Source: Marinilactibacillus sp036039175
GTDB lineage: Bacteria > Bacillota > Bacilli > Lactobacillales > Carnobacteriaceae_A
Length of the DNA: 64,000 nucleotides
Direction of reading: 5' to 3'
NCBI RefSeq assembly: GCF_036039175.1
Contig: NZ_JAYXKP010000007.1
Span: forward strand, 112,433 to 176,432
Of this stretch, positions 16,563 through 25,685 are shown piece after piece. Positions within the stretch are counted from its first letter, which is position 1. Every line of letters begins with the position of its first letter. The position numbers and the translations under genes are program-made. The notes beneath the pieces were generated by a model. The model did no database searches and had not been told where the DNA came from. It worked only from the letters and a program-made list of their open reading frames with translations.

Positions 16563-17603
16563 ATGATAATCGTATTAAAACAAGGTACAACCGCAGCAGC
16601 AGTGAAGGATATTACAGCAAGACTTGAAGCAAAAGGTGTATCTGTTAGTCATTTTTCAGATATCAAAAGAGACTTTTTAGGATTGATTGGAGATACTAGT
16701 GGGATCGATACACACCAGTTACAAGCACTGAAAGAAGTTGACCAAATCGTGCGTGTAGAAGATCCTTACAAACGAGCAAATAGAAAGTTCCATCCAGAAA
16801 ACTCTATTATCAAAATTGACAAAGAAACCATTGGTGGCGGACAATTAGGAATCATTGCTGGACCTTGTTCAGTAGAGAGTGAAGAACAAATCATTCATGT
16901 TGCCAAACGTATCAAAGCTGCCGGAGCGAACTTCCTAAGAGGAGGAGCATTCAAGCCTAGAACTTCTCCATACAGCTTCCAAGGTCTTGAATTAGAAGGC
17001 TTGAAAATGCTACAAGCAGCTAAAGCTGAAACGGGTCTACCGATCGTTACAGAATTGATGTCGACTAAATGGATTGACGAGTTCGTTGACTCTGTTGATA
17101 TGATCCAAATCGGCGCCCGCAATATGCAAAACTTCGATCTTCTAAAAGAAGTCGGAAAAACACAGACACCCGTCTTGTTAAAACGAGGCCTATCTGCAAC
17201 ATACCAAGAATGGTTAATGTCAGCTGAATACATCATGTCTGAAGGAAATGAAAACGTCATTTTATGTGAACGTGGTATTCGTACATTTGAAACAGAAACA
17301 AGAAATACACTAGATATTCAAGCAGTACCGGTTATTAAAAAATTATCTCACTTGCCTATTATTATTGACCCAAGTCATGCTGGTGGAATGTCTTACCTGG
17401 TAGAAGCTGGAGCAAAAGCAGGAATAGCTGCTGGAGCAGACGGTCTGATGATTGAAGTACACGATGATCCAGCAAACGCATGGAGCGATGGCGAACAATG
17501 TTTAACACCAGATGAATTTGAAGAATTAATGGTCAAAGCAAGCAAACTAGCTGAAATCGAAGGACGTTCCATTCAAGCGGCCTCAACAATCTTATCTAAA
17601 TAA
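16563..17603 (+). CDS. aroF: 3-deoxy-7-phosphoheptulonate synthase (DAHP synthase)
   Basis: A 346-residue enzyme condensing phosphoenolpyruvate and erythrose 4-phosphate, the entry step. It is of the Thermotoga/AroF type: an N-terminal ferredoxin-like regulatory domain (about 1-75) followed by the TIM barrel with AGPCSVES, FLRGGAFKPRTSPYSFQG, and IIDPSHAGG. The N-terminal domain is the usual site of Tyr/Phe feedback inhibition in this branch. The ATG at 16563 follows GAGGAG; an upstream in-frame start overlaps the previous gene and is rejected. It lies 17 bases from the PDT/BacA-like gene and 17 from aroB. Confidence 0.96.
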   Translation: MIIVLKQGTTAAAVKDITARLEAKGVSVSHFSDIKRDFLGLIGDTSGIDTHQLQALKEVDQIVRVEDPYKRANRKFHPENSIIKIDKETIGGGQLGIIAGPCSVESEEQIIHVAKRIKAAGANFLRGGAFKPRTSPYSFQGLELEGLKMLQAAKAETGLPIVTELMSTKWIDEFVDSVDMIQIGARNMQNFDLLKEVGKTQTPVLLKRGLSATYQEWLMSAEYIMSEGNENVILCERGIRTFETETRNTLDIQAVPVIKKLSHLPIIIDPSHAGGMSYLVEAGAKAGIAAGADGLMIEVHDDPANAWSDGEQCLTPDEFEELMVKASKLAEIEGRSIQAASTILSK

Positions 17604-17620
17604 TTTAAAGGAGGAAAGAC

Positions 17621-18709
17621 ATGCCTGAATTAATCGTAGAAGTTCCTGCTCAGGAGACAAGTTATGCATTAAAAATTGAGAAAAACCTATTGAATCAGGT
17701 TGGTAGAGAAATCTCTGCGCTATTCAACGGTCAAAAAATTATGATCGTAACAGATGAGACAGTCCATACACACTATGGAGAAATTGTTTTGAATCAATTA
17801 AAGAAAGCAGGATTCGAAGTTCAGTGCATTGTCTTACCACCAGGTGAGCAAACCAAAACTTTTAGTTCTATGCCCGCTATATTCAGTCAATTGATTGAAT
17901 GTGGCTTGACCAGAAGTGATTTAATTATTGCACTCGGTGGCGGAGTAGTGGGAGACATCACAGGATTTGCAGCAGCGACTTACTTGAGAGGTATTTCTTT
18001 TGTACAGATTCCGACAACGCTATTAGCACAGGTAGATAGTAGTGTCGGTGGAAAAGTTGGTGTAGATTTGCCAGAAGGTAAAAATCTAGTCGGTGCTTTC
18101 TACCATCCTGAACTCGTTCTGATCGATCCACTGGTTTTAAAAACTTTAACAGACCAGGCATTCGCAGACGGTATGGCAGAAGTCATCAAGTACGGATGTA
18201 TCAAAGACCAGGCTCTATTTGAGAGTTTGATGGAGATGTCTTCAAGAGAAGAAGTGATGGATCAAATCGAATGGGTGATTGAAACTTGTTGTACGATCAA
18301 AAAAGTCGTTGTACAAGCTGATGAGAAAGATACTAGTGAGCGTATGCTACTAAACTTTGGACATACTCTAGGGCACGCAATCGAAGCCTTTTACCATTAT
18401 GAAGTCTACTCACATGGTCAAGGGGTTGCGATTGGAATGGTCGAACTCTCCAAAATCGCAGAAGAAAAACAGTTAACAAAAGCCGGAACAACTGAAAAAA
18501 TGATTGAGATCCTTGAAAATCATCAATTACCGACAGAGTTAGAACAACCAGCAGATTACGCTGAAATTTTACCTTATATAGAAAAAGATAAGAAAAACTT
18601 CAGAGGAAGTTTGAATGTGATCGTCTTAGATAGGATTGGTCAGGCACGAAGGATCAAAACAGATCGACAGTTTTTTAGTATACTGGAAACAGGAGGAATC
18701 AAACCGTGA
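17621..18709 (+). CDS. aroB: 3-dehydroquinate synthase
   Basis: A 362-residue NAD- and metal-dependent cyclase converting DAHP to 3-dehydroquinate. GGGVVGDITGFAAATYLRG (NAD site), PTTLLAQVDSSVGGKVG, and the metal ligand region FGHTLGHAIE are intact. Ribosome site AAAGGAGG before the ATG. Its stop overlaps the aroA start. Confidence 0.97.
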   Translation: MPELIVEVPAQETSYALKIEKNLLNQVGREISALFNGQKIMIVTDETVHTHYGEIVLNQLKKAGFEVQCIVLPPGEQTKTFSSMPAIFSQLIECGLTRSDLIIALGGGVVGDITGFAAATYLRGISFVQIPTTLLAQVDSSVGGKVGVDLPEGKNLVGAFYHPELVLIDPLVLKTLTDQAFADGMAEVIKYGCIKDQALFESLMEMSSREEVMDQIEWVIETCCTIKKVVVQADEKDTSERMLLNFGHTLGHAIEAFYHYEVYSHGQGVAIGMVELSKIAEEKQLTKAGTTEKMIEILENHQLPTELEQPADYAEILPYIEKDKKNFRGSLNVIVLDRIGQARRIKTDRQFFSILETGGIKP

Positions 18710-19953
18710 CAATGATAACGATAGAACCAAATAGATTGAAAGGCACGGTTACCGTTCCTCCCTCTAAAAGTATGGCACACCGAGCAGTGATCTGTGCAGG
18801 TCTCGCAAAAGGGCAAAGTGTGATTCGTAACATTCAACTCTCTGATGATATTATAGCGACGATGGAAGGTGTGCGTGCTTTTGGTGCAACGATTGAACAA
18901 ACAGGAAATACCTTAATAATTAATGGATGCGGACTAGATACTACAAGAATAAGTCAAGAAATCGATTGTAATGAGTCGGGCTCTACGTTGAGATTCTTTG
19001 TACCCTTAGCCACTCTTTTTGAAGGGTCAACACACTTTGTAGGACAAGGGAAATTAGGTCAAAGACCCTTGGAAACTTACCGAGAATTGTTTGAACATCA
19101 GGGCTTGAGATATGAAGCCGGAACATCAAAACAGTTGGACCTAACCATACAGGGACAGTTGAAGTCAGGAACTTTTGAAATGCGCGGCGATATCAGCTCG
19201 CAATTCATCACAGGTATGCTACTAACACTCCCGTTACTTGATGGTGATTCAAAGATTGAAATCACGACACACCTTGAATCTAAAGGGTATATAGATTTAA
19301 CCTTGTCTGTCTTGTCAGCATTTGGGATAACCGTTAAACATGACGATGGGTATAAAACATTTAAAATCAAAGGCAACCAACACTATCAAGCTAGGGACTA
19401 CACAGTAGAAGGAGATTATTCTCAAGCAGCGTTCTGGTTAAGTGCACAATTACTTGGTAATGAAATTAAAGTAGAAGGCTTAGATCAGGACTCCTTACAA
19501 GGAGACCGCGAGATTGTTCGTATACTTGAACAGCTTGGTGCTAATGAAGAGGAACGGATCATCGATGGATCTCAAGTTCCAGATATTATTCCAACCGTTG
19601 CACTGGCGGCTGCCCTAAGCAAAGGTAAGACTAAACTGATTAATCTGGAAAGACTCCGTATCAAAGAAAGTGACCGATTAGTCGCGACTCAAAAAGAGTT
19701 AGCCGCAATAGGCGCACAAATTAAGATTGTAGAAGATCAGTTGCATATTGAAGGTGTCAAAAGCCTTAAAGGTGGGGCAGAAGTCTGGAGTCATAAAGAT
19801 CACCGAATGGCTATGATGCTAGCGGTCGCTTCAACAGTATGCGAAGAGCCTATTCAATTAAAGGATCCAGAATGCGTTAAAAAATCATATCCCGATTTCT
19901 GGGAAGTTTTCAAAGAAGTAGGAGGAAGAACAGATGAGTGGAGTATGGGGTAA
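18706..19953 (+). CDS. aroA: 3-phosphoshikimate 1-carboxyvinyltransferase (EPSP synthase)
   Basis: A 415-residue two-domain enolpyruvyl transferase that joins phosphoenolpyruvate to shikimate 3-phosphate. PPSKSMAHRA (shikimate-phosphate site), NESGSTLRFFVPLA, RGDISSQFITGML, and RIKESDRL are present. The phosphoenolpyruvate-site loop NESGSTLRF has Ser where the plant/enterobacterial class I enzymes read NAGTAMRP, so this is the class II type typical of Gram-positives. GTG start at 18706 with AGGAGG 9 bases upstream, overlapping aroB by 4 bases. Confidence 0.96.
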   Translation: MTMITIEPNRLKGTVTVPPSKSMAHRAVICAGLAKGQSVIRNIQLSDDIIATMEGVRAFGATIEQTGNTLIINGCGLDTTRISQEIDCNESGSTLRFFVPLATLFEGSTHFVGQGKLGQRPLETYRELFEHQGLRYEAGTSKQLDLTIQGQLKSGTFEMRGDISSQFITGMLLTLPLLDGDSKIEITTHLESKGYIDLTLSVLSAFGITVKHDDGYKTFKIKGNQHYQARDYTVEGDYSQAAFWLSAQLLGNEIKVEGLDQDSLQGDREIVRILEQLGANEEERIIDGSQVPDIIPTVALAAALSKGKTKLINLERLRIKESDRLVATQKELAAIGAQIKIVEDQLHIEGVKSLKGGAEVWSHKDHRMAMMLAVASTVCEEPIQLKDPECVKKSYPDFWEVFKEVGGRTDEWSMG

Positions 19954-21031
19954 AAACATCCAAGTATCCATATTTGGAGAATCACACGGTATAGCAATCG
20001 GTATTACGATTAATGGTTTACCATCTGGTATGGAAGTAGATATGGATGAAGTACTCGTTGAAATGGCTAGAAGAGCACCGGGTAGAAACGAATTAACCAC
20101 ACCTAGAAAAGAAAAAGATCTTCCTGAGATTTTAAGCGGACTTTTAGATGGGAAAACAACGGGAGCGCCACTCACGGCAATCATCTGGAATACCAATACA
20201 CGCTCAAAAGATTACAGCTTACTCAAAAATGTGATGAGACCGGGTCAAGCCGATTATCCAGGACGTATGCGCTATAAAGGACACAACGATCATAGAGGGA
20301 GTGGACACTTCTCCGGAAGAATCACGGCACCTTTAGTATTCGCTGGCGCAATCTGTAAGCAATGGCTGAAACAAAAAGGGGTAACGGTTGGTTCGCATAT
20401 TCAGTCTATCGGTACAATCGAAGATGAATCATTTGCCGATCAAAAAGAAGTGACACTTGAACAGATTGAGAAATTTAAAGAACAACAACTACCTTTATTC
20501 AACGAAACAAAAGAAGCAGAAATGAAAGATCTGATTATTGAAGCCAAAGATGACGGCGATTCTGTCGGTGGTGTCGTAGAGACCTTCGTCTTAGGACTAG
20601 ATGCAGGTTACGGTAATCCGTTCTTTGATTCTGTGGAATCGCAGTTAGCGCATCTTGTCTTTGCAGTGCCTGCAATTAAAGGAATCGAGTTCGGAACAGG
20701 ATTTGATATTACGAAAATGCGTGGTTCTGAAGCAAACGACGAATACTACTATAATGAAGATGGAAAGATTAAAACCCGTTCCAACAACAATGGCGGAATT
20801 ATCGGGGGAATCACTTATGGAATGCCGGTTGTATTCCGAGCAGCTGTCAAGCCACCAGCTTCTATTAAAAAGAAACAACAAACAATCAACATCGAAGAAG
20901 GAAAAGCGGCAGAACTCGAAGTAGTAGGCAGACATGATCCGTGTATCGTACCACGTGTGTTGCCTGTACTAGAAGCAGTGACTGCTCTAGGGTTGATGGA
21001 TTTAATGATGGGAGGTCAGCATAATGAGTGA
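19934..21031 (+). CDS. aroC: Chorismate synthase
   Basis: A 365-residue FMN-dependent enzyme eliminating phosphate from EPSP to give chorismate. FGESHG (near 15-20), ARRAPGRNE, GRMRYKGHNDHRGSGHFSGR and SDARNNNGG-like RSNNNGGIIGGIT show the FMN and substrate contacts. It begins inside the end of aroA (20-base overlap, AGGAGG site) and overlaps the mutase gene by 8 bases. Confidence 0.96.
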   Translation: MSGVWGKNIQVSIFGESHGIAIGITINGLPSGMEVDMDEVLVEMARRAPGRNELTTPRKEKDLPEILSGLLDGKTTGAPLTAIIWNTNTRSKDYSLLKNVMRPGQADYPGRMRYKGHNDHRGSGHFSGRITAPLVFAGAICKQWLKQKGVTVGSHIQSIGTIEDESFADQKEVTLEQIEKFKEQQLPLFNETKEAEMKDLIIEAKDDGDSVGGVVETFVLGLDAGYGNPFFDSVESQLAHLVFAVPAIKGIEFGTGFDITKMRGSEANDEYYYNEDGKIKTRSNNNGGIIGGITYGMPVVFRAAVKPPASIKKKQQTINIEEGKAAELEVVGRHDPCIVPRVLPVLEAVTALGLMDLMMGGQHNE

Positions 21032-21305
21032 GTTAGAACAGTACCGTCAAGAGATCGACGCAATCGATCAGGACCTGACCCGACTATTTGAAGCCCGTCT
21101 AAAGACAGTTTTAAAAGTCGGAGAATACAAGATACAACATGATTTACCTGTGTTGGACGCTAGTCGCGAGCAAAAAGTCATTGAAAAAAATGTTGGACGC
21201 TTAGAAGACAAGCAATTTGAAGAAGAGTTAACGAAATTTTTCCAGTCTATGATGGATATCACCAAAGAGACTCAAACAAAAATGATGGATAAAAAAGTCA
21301 ATTAA
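21024..21305 (+). CDS. Chorismate mutase, AroQ class, stand-alone
   Basis: A 93-residue all-helical protein converting chorismate to prephenate. The AroQ pattern is visible: an N-terminal helix with RQEIDAIDQDLTRLFEAR, then VGEYKIQH with the catalytic Lys, DASREQKVIE, and a third helix. GGAGG precedes the ATG. It is not fused to DAHP synthase, TyrA or a dehydratase, so control must act on other steps. Last gene of the operon. Confidence 0.92.
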   Translation: MSELEQYRQEIDAIDQDLTRLFEARLKTVLKVGEYKIQHDLPVLDASREQKVIEKNVGRLEDKQFEEELTKFFQSMMDITKETQTKMMDKKVN

Positions 21306-21311
21306 AAAAGG

Positions 21312-21352
21312 AAAGGCAATGGAGATCCAATTCAGGATGTCCATTGCCTTTT
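21312..21352. terminator. Bidirectional terminator between the aromatic operon and proA
   Basis: Arms AAAGGCAATGGA and TCCATTGCCTTT with flanking A- and T-rich stretches, between convergent genes. Confidence 0.9.
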
Positions 21353-21356
21353 AAAT

Positions 21357-22601
21357 TTATCTGATTTGTCCCTCTCCAAAGATAATATACTTTGTAGAAG
21401 TTAGTTCAGGCAAGCCCATAGGCCCTCTAGCGTGTAGTTTTTGTGTACTAATGCCAATCTCTGCACCGAAGCCAAACTCGAATCCATCGGTGAAACGAGT
21501 TGAAGCATTGACATAGACAGCAGCTGAATCTACTTCTTTATGGAATTGCTGACTAGCGCTATAGTCACTTGTGACAATCGCTTCAGAGTGACCTGTACTG
21601 TATTGGTTGATATGAGCAATCGCGTCATCTATAGAAGAAACAACCTTGACTGCCAAAATGTAGTCTAGGAATTCTGTTTCCCAATCCTCTTCAGTTGCAG
21701 GAATCGATTGGCTAAAAATCGCTTGAGCAGCTGCATCAGCTCGTAACTCAACATTCCACTCAGCTAATGCGGACTCAATAACCGGTAAGAATTCATTAGC
21801 GACAGATTCGTGTATGAGCAAGGTTTCTGCAGCGTTACAAACAGAAGGTCTTGTCGTCTTGGCATTAACGATAATATCTTTGGCCATTTCAAGCTCGGCA
21901 GATTGATCAATATAAACGTGGCAATTCCCAGTTCCAGTTTCAATAACCGGAACTGTTGCATTTTCAACAACCGTCTTAATTAAGTTAGCTCCACCTCGAG
22001 GAATCAAAACATCCAAGTAACGGTTTAGTTGCATGAGTGCGCGTGCTGTTTCTCTAGAAGTATCTTCGACGAACTGGATAACTTCTTTAGGAAAAGCTGT
22101 TTCTTTCAAACCTTCTTGAAGTACACTTACAATCTCTTTATTGGAGTGGAATGCTTCTTTTCCACCTCGTAATATCACGACATTACCAGATTTGAAACAA
22201 AGTCCAGCAGCGTCTGAAGTTACATTGGGACGAGATTCATAAATGATTCCAATGACACCAAGAGGGACAGTCTGTTGACCAATTCTTAGTCCAGCTTCAT
22301 TTGTCCACATATTTTTGACTAAACCGATCGGGTCTGGAAGTAGGGTGATATCCACAAGTCCTTCAGCCATCGCCTCGATGCGTTCTGACGTGAGTGTCAA
22401 ACGGTCCAGCATTGTTTCCGAAACACCATTTTCAGCTGCAGAAGTTGTATCTAATTGATTGGCTTTTAAAATAGCTTCTTTGTGGTCCAGTAAAGACTGA
22501 GCCATTTTACGAAGGGCAACGTTTTTATCCTTCGTAGACGCGTGTGACAAAAGTCGAGTAGCTGCTTTTGCCTGTTTTCCTAAAGTTATTAAGTCAGTCA
22601 T
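21357..22601 (-). CDS. proA: Glutamate-5-semialdehyde dehydrogenase (gamma-glutamyl phosphate reductase)
   Basis: A 414-residue aldehyde-dehydrogenase-fold enzyme for the second step of proline synthesis. TTRPSVCNAAETLL contains the catalytic Cys; YESRPNVTSDAAGLC and ARGPMGLPELTSTKY are family hallmarks. It overlaps proB by 4 bases and is the second gene of the pair. Length is normal for the family. Confidence 0.96.
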   Translation of the reverse strand: MTDLITLGKQAKAATRLLSHASTKDKNVALRKMAQSLLDHKEAILKANQLDTTSAAENGVSETMLDRLTLTSERIEAMAEGLVDITLLPDPIGLVKNMWTNEAGLRIGQQTVPLGVIGIIYESRPNVTSDAAGLCFKSGNVVILRGGKEAFHSNKEIVSVLQEGLKETAFPKEVIQFVEDTSRETARALMQLNRYLDVLIPRGGANLIKTVVENATVPVIETGTGNCHVYIDQSAELEMAKDIIVNAKTTRPSVCNAAETLLIHESVANEFLPVIESALAEWNVELRADAAAQAIFSQSIPATEEDWETEFLDYILAVKVVSSIDDAIAHINQYSTGHSEAIVTSDYSASQQFHKEVDSAAVYVNASTRFTDGFEFGFGAEIGISTQKLHARGPMGLPELTSTKYIIFGEGQIR

Positions 22602-23440
22602 AAGATGTCTCCTTTCTTCAGAGGGGTAAATAGGGTGCCGACATGGCTTCCTTTGAGTATATCAAATAGAACAGTAGGATCCTCGCCATTCGCAAGGACC
22701 ATTTGTTTTTTAAGAGCAAGGACTTGCTCGGCAGCGCTCAGTTTAGTTGTCATGCCGCCTGTTCCAAAACGAGATCCAGCGTCATTCGCTAAAGCATACG
22801 TATCTTCGGTGATTTCTTGAATCGTATCAAAGAGTAGCGCATCTTCGTTGTGAGTGGGATTCTTGTCATAAAAGCCGTCAATGTCAGAAAGTAAAACCAG
22901 TAAGTCCGAATCGGTGATTTCTAAAACAAGAGCTGACAAGGTATCATTGTCCCCAAAACGCGTCAGATGGTCCAGTTCTTCTACAGAAACTGTATCATTT
23001 TCATTCACGATAGGAATTACATTTTTAATTAGCAATTGTTCAAAGGTATTGGCCGTATTTTCTCGACTAACGGGGAAATCAATCACATCTTTGGTCAAAA
23101 GGACTTGGCCAACTTGATGACCATAATGATAGAAGAATTGGCTATATAAATTCATTAATTCTGTCTGGCCGATTGCAGCGATTGCTTGCTGTTCGGGAAT
23201 CGTTACGGGTCTTTCTGTTAGATTCATACGTGCGAGTCCAACACCGATAGCTCCTGAAGAGACAAGAATCACTTGTTTTCCCTGATTTTTTAAGTCGCTT
23301 AACACGAAGGCTAGTTTTTCTAATCTCTGTAAATTGATAGAACCATTTGGATACATAATCGTACTAGTCCCAACCTTAACAACGATTCGGTTACTTTTAG
23401 TTAAGCTTTGTCTTGAAGAGTGTGACATGAGTTCATCCAT
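22598..23440 (-). CDS. proB: Glutamate 5-kinase, short form without PUA domain
   Basis: A 280-residue amino-acid kinase that phosphorylates glutamate, the first and feedback-controlled step of proline synthesis. VVKVGTSTI, SSGAIGVG, NENDTVSVEELDHLTRFGDND and DAGSRFGTGGM-TTKL fit the kinase domain. The enzyme ends after the kinase domain, so the C-terminal PUA domain of the enteric type is absent, as in many lactic acid bacteria. The start is uncertain: neither the ATG at 23440 nor the one at 23428 has a strong ribosome site. Confidence 0.93.
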   Translation of the reverse strand: MDELMSHSSRQSLTKSNRIVVKVGTSTIMYPNGSINLQRLEKLAFVLSDLKNQGKQVILVSSGAIGVGLARMNLTERPVTIPEQQAIAAIGQTELMNLYSQFFYHYGHQVGQVLLTKDVIDFPVSRENTANTFEQLLIKNVIPIVNENDTVSVEELDHLTRFGDNDTLSALVLEITDSDLLVLLSDIDGFYDKNPTHNEDALLFDTIQEITEDTYALANDAGSRFGTGGMTTKLSAAEQVLALKKQMVLANGEDPTVLFDILKGSHVGTLFTPLKKGDIL

Positions 23441-23541
23441 TCTAGAATTCGTAGATTCAATTAGTTTATTTAACGTACTATAATTTTAAAACAGTATAAC
23501 AATTTATATTAAGAAAATCTAGGGTACAGAAACAGAGAGTT

Positions 23542-24426
23542 TTAGATAAATTTACGGTAAGTTTGAAAACTTTCTTCTTCTAAATAGTCTATAAATGAAA
23601 ATAGACCTAACGCAAAATGATCGGTTGTATCAATTTCAGGTTCAATCAAATTAATTTCACGTTGTTTAAATAAGAACAGTTGAGTTTTAAACAAACATTT
23701 TAAAGAGAGAAAGGATGTCGGATAAGCTTCCCTCATACCTAACCAAGCGACTTCTACACGAGTCTCTGATTGAAAAACAGTTACATAAGCTGTAATTCCA
23801 TGATCATCTAGAGCAACGAGACTTAATTCTAAGTCGGGTTCTTCATTAAGCAAGAACGATTCCCACTCGTGTAAGGTCATATCAGCAGTGGGATTGACTA
23901 AATGCGTATTTTCGTAATTTTGTTTAAGTAAAGTAATCAGCTGATTTTTAAGCTGAGCGTCTTGAAAGACATCCTTATAGGACAAGGTATTTGTATGCGC
24001 TGAAATAGATAATTTATTCAGGCATTGATCTAGCGTCCATTCGGACTCGTAAGTTTTACGAATCAACTCATAATGATTAGACTCTAGAGTACGGATCATT
24101 GATGTTTGGTTACTCATCAAAGCACAAATGAAACGGTCGGCAGTAGAAGTTGGAGATGTTTCCAAACTTTCAAGAAGCTGATTTTTGAGTGCATTGGATT
24201 CTTTTACAGAATCATCTAAGTAAATCCTGAAATACTTAGCATGAGGGTGAAAGGGATTAGACCAGCTGACCGCTACAGCAACAATAGACTGATCTATAGT
24301 CACTTTAAGTTGAGTATTATAGTAATCTGATTCCAATCGAGTGAGTAGAGGTGTAACCTGTTCAAATAAGTTCGACGAAAAAGAATCCGTCTCAAACGGA
24401 GCCAATATAGAAATACTATACTGCAA
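23542..24426 (-). CDS. Uncharacterised protein, possibly a tandem GNAT-fold protein
   Basis: A 294-residue soluble protein. Two halves (about 1-140 and 145-294) each have the general look of a GNAT fold; the C-terminal half has ELSLVALDDHGITAYVTVF followed by VEVAWLGMRE, a strand-strand-turn typical of acetyltransferases, but no clear acetyl-CoA loop. The chosen start is TTG at 24426, 7 bases after a strong AAAGGAGG; the longer ORF has no ribosome site and runs into the upstream terminator. It stands alone. The family assignment is weak. Confidence 0.5.
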   Translation of the reverse strand: MQYSISILAPFETDSFSSNLFEQVTPLLTRLESDYYNTQLKVTIDQSIVAVAVSWSNPFHPHAKYFRIYLDDSVKESNALKNQLLESLETSPTSTADRFICALMSNQTSMIRTLESNHYELIRKTYESEWTLDQCLNKLSISAHTNTLSYKDVFQDAQLKNQLITLLKQNYENTHLVNPTADMTLHEWESFLLNEEPDLELSLVALDDHGITAYVTVFQSETRVEVAWLGMREAYPTSFLSLKCLFKTQLFLFKQREINLIEPEIDTTDHFALGLFSFIDYLEEESFQTYRKFI

Positions 24427-24467
24427 TGGGTAGCCTCCTTTAGTTATTTGTAGAGTAATTTTACCAT

Positions 24468-24502
24468 ACAAAAAGAGACTAGTCTTAAAGGGCTAGTCTC
24501 TT
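24468..24502 (-). terminator. Terminator of the GntR-ABC-secreted protein operon
   Basis: AAGAGACTAG / CTAGTCTCTT arms with a 10-base loop and, on the minus strand, a T-run (TTTTT). Confidence 0.88.
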
Positions 24503-24510
24503 GCAAAGGA

Positions 24511-25671
24511 TTAATCAGTTAAATAATAGTTAGATGACCAAACATCTACATCATTAGGTTCTATCATACCGAAGTATAATAGCTCACCAGTTTGAATGTC
24601 ATTGACTTGAAGACCTTGTCTACTTAGATCTTCTTGATAGTCAGATATGCTTGTGTAAAGAGCACCATCTTTGATACCTATTGTACTATAGTAAAGTTCA
24701 TCGGCTTCGGAAGTTTCTCTCTGAGGTAATCTTTGTTTTTCAAACTCTACTGTATTCTCAGAATTCCCACCTTCAAAGTCGACTTGTTGAAGGGTGAAAT
24801 GATCTTCGGTTTCACCGTAAAGATAAATATCATCTTCATTGTATACTGTATTTACTGTATCTTCATTTTGGATTGCATCGATTTCAAGTATGTCACCTGT
24901 ATCGTAACTATAAAGATGAGATAACTGTGCTTCGTAACTGGAATAAGATCCAGTCGCCACTAAAGTGCCAAGCTCTAAGAAAGTATCGTTCGCTTCATTA
25001 GTATTAAACATAGAATAACTAGTAGTATTAGGTCCTAATTGATCAGTAAAGTTCTGCTCTAATGTTAAGGTCGGGTTGTTATCAGTTAAGTTCGTTGAGT
25101 ACAATTTCAACTCTTCAGAACTGGTAATCGTATAGTAAACATTTGGATAACTAATGTTTACACTTTCTAATGTGAATAATTTAGATTCATCTTCAGGAAA
25201 CTTTAATGTGTAGTCTGAAACGGACTCATCGGATTTATCAAGTACAGAGATTTCTATACTATAATCATTACTTTGCCAATAAGTTTCATAATTAGTGTTG
25301 GTATAAACGACTAAGTCCTCTGTTTCGCTGTAGTGATTAAAAGGATTCTTTCCTCTGACAAAAGATCGATAGTTTTCTCGAAGAGAATCAATACGTGGAT
25401 TATCTACTCGATCTATGTTTTTAAATAGAGATTGTTGTTTTTGGTAAGAAAATTGGCCGTCTTTATATGTGAAACGAGGATCTGTTTCGCTTGGAGTACT
25501 GGAAGCGAATCCTGTTAATACAAGCGGCTCTAAATAAGTTTCCTCGCCTTCAAAGGTAGTAAATACGAGGTCAACCTTACTTGGTTGGGCGGCAACTTTA
25601 GAGATACAATAGATACTTAAAAAAACTATTGAGAAAATGAAAAAGCTAAACAACTTTGTGTATTTTTTCAT
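24511..25671 (-). CDS. Secreted or membrane-anchored protein of unknown function
   Basis: A 386-residue protein with an N-terminal hydrophobic segment (about 8-27; MKKYTKLFSFFIFSIVFLS) resembling a signal peptide or anchor, then an extracellular region rich in Tyr, Asp, Ser and Thr. Repeated short strands (for example VVYTNTNYETYW, VYYTITSSEELKLYS, DIYLYGETEDHFTLQQVDF) suggest a beta-propeller-like or other all-beta fold. It is the last gene of an operon with a GntR regulator and an ABC transporter, 14 bases after the permease. I do not recognise the family. A role with the transporter, such as sensing or binding an exported or antimicrobial compound, is a guess. Confidence 0.65.
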   Translation of the reverse strand: MKKYTKLFSFFIFSIVFLSIYCISKVAAQPSKVDLVFTTFEGEETYLEPLVLTGFASSTPSETDPRFTYKDGQFSYQKQQSLFKNIDRVDNPRIDSLRENYRSFVRGKNPFNHYSETEDLVVYTNTNYETYWQSNDYSIEISVLDKSDESVSDYTLKFPEDESKLFTLESVNISYPNVYYTITSSEELKLYSTNLTDNNPTLTLEQNFTDQLGPNTTSYSMFNTNEANDTFLELGTLVATGSYSSYEAQLSHLYSYDTGDILEIDAIQNEDTVNTVYNEDDIYLYGETEDHFTLQQVDFEGGNSENTVEFEKQRLPQRETSEADELYYSTIGIKDGALYTSISDYQEDLSRQGLQVNDIQTGELLYFGMIEPNDVDVWSSNYYLTD

Positions 25672-25685
25672 ACGAGTCTTCCTTT

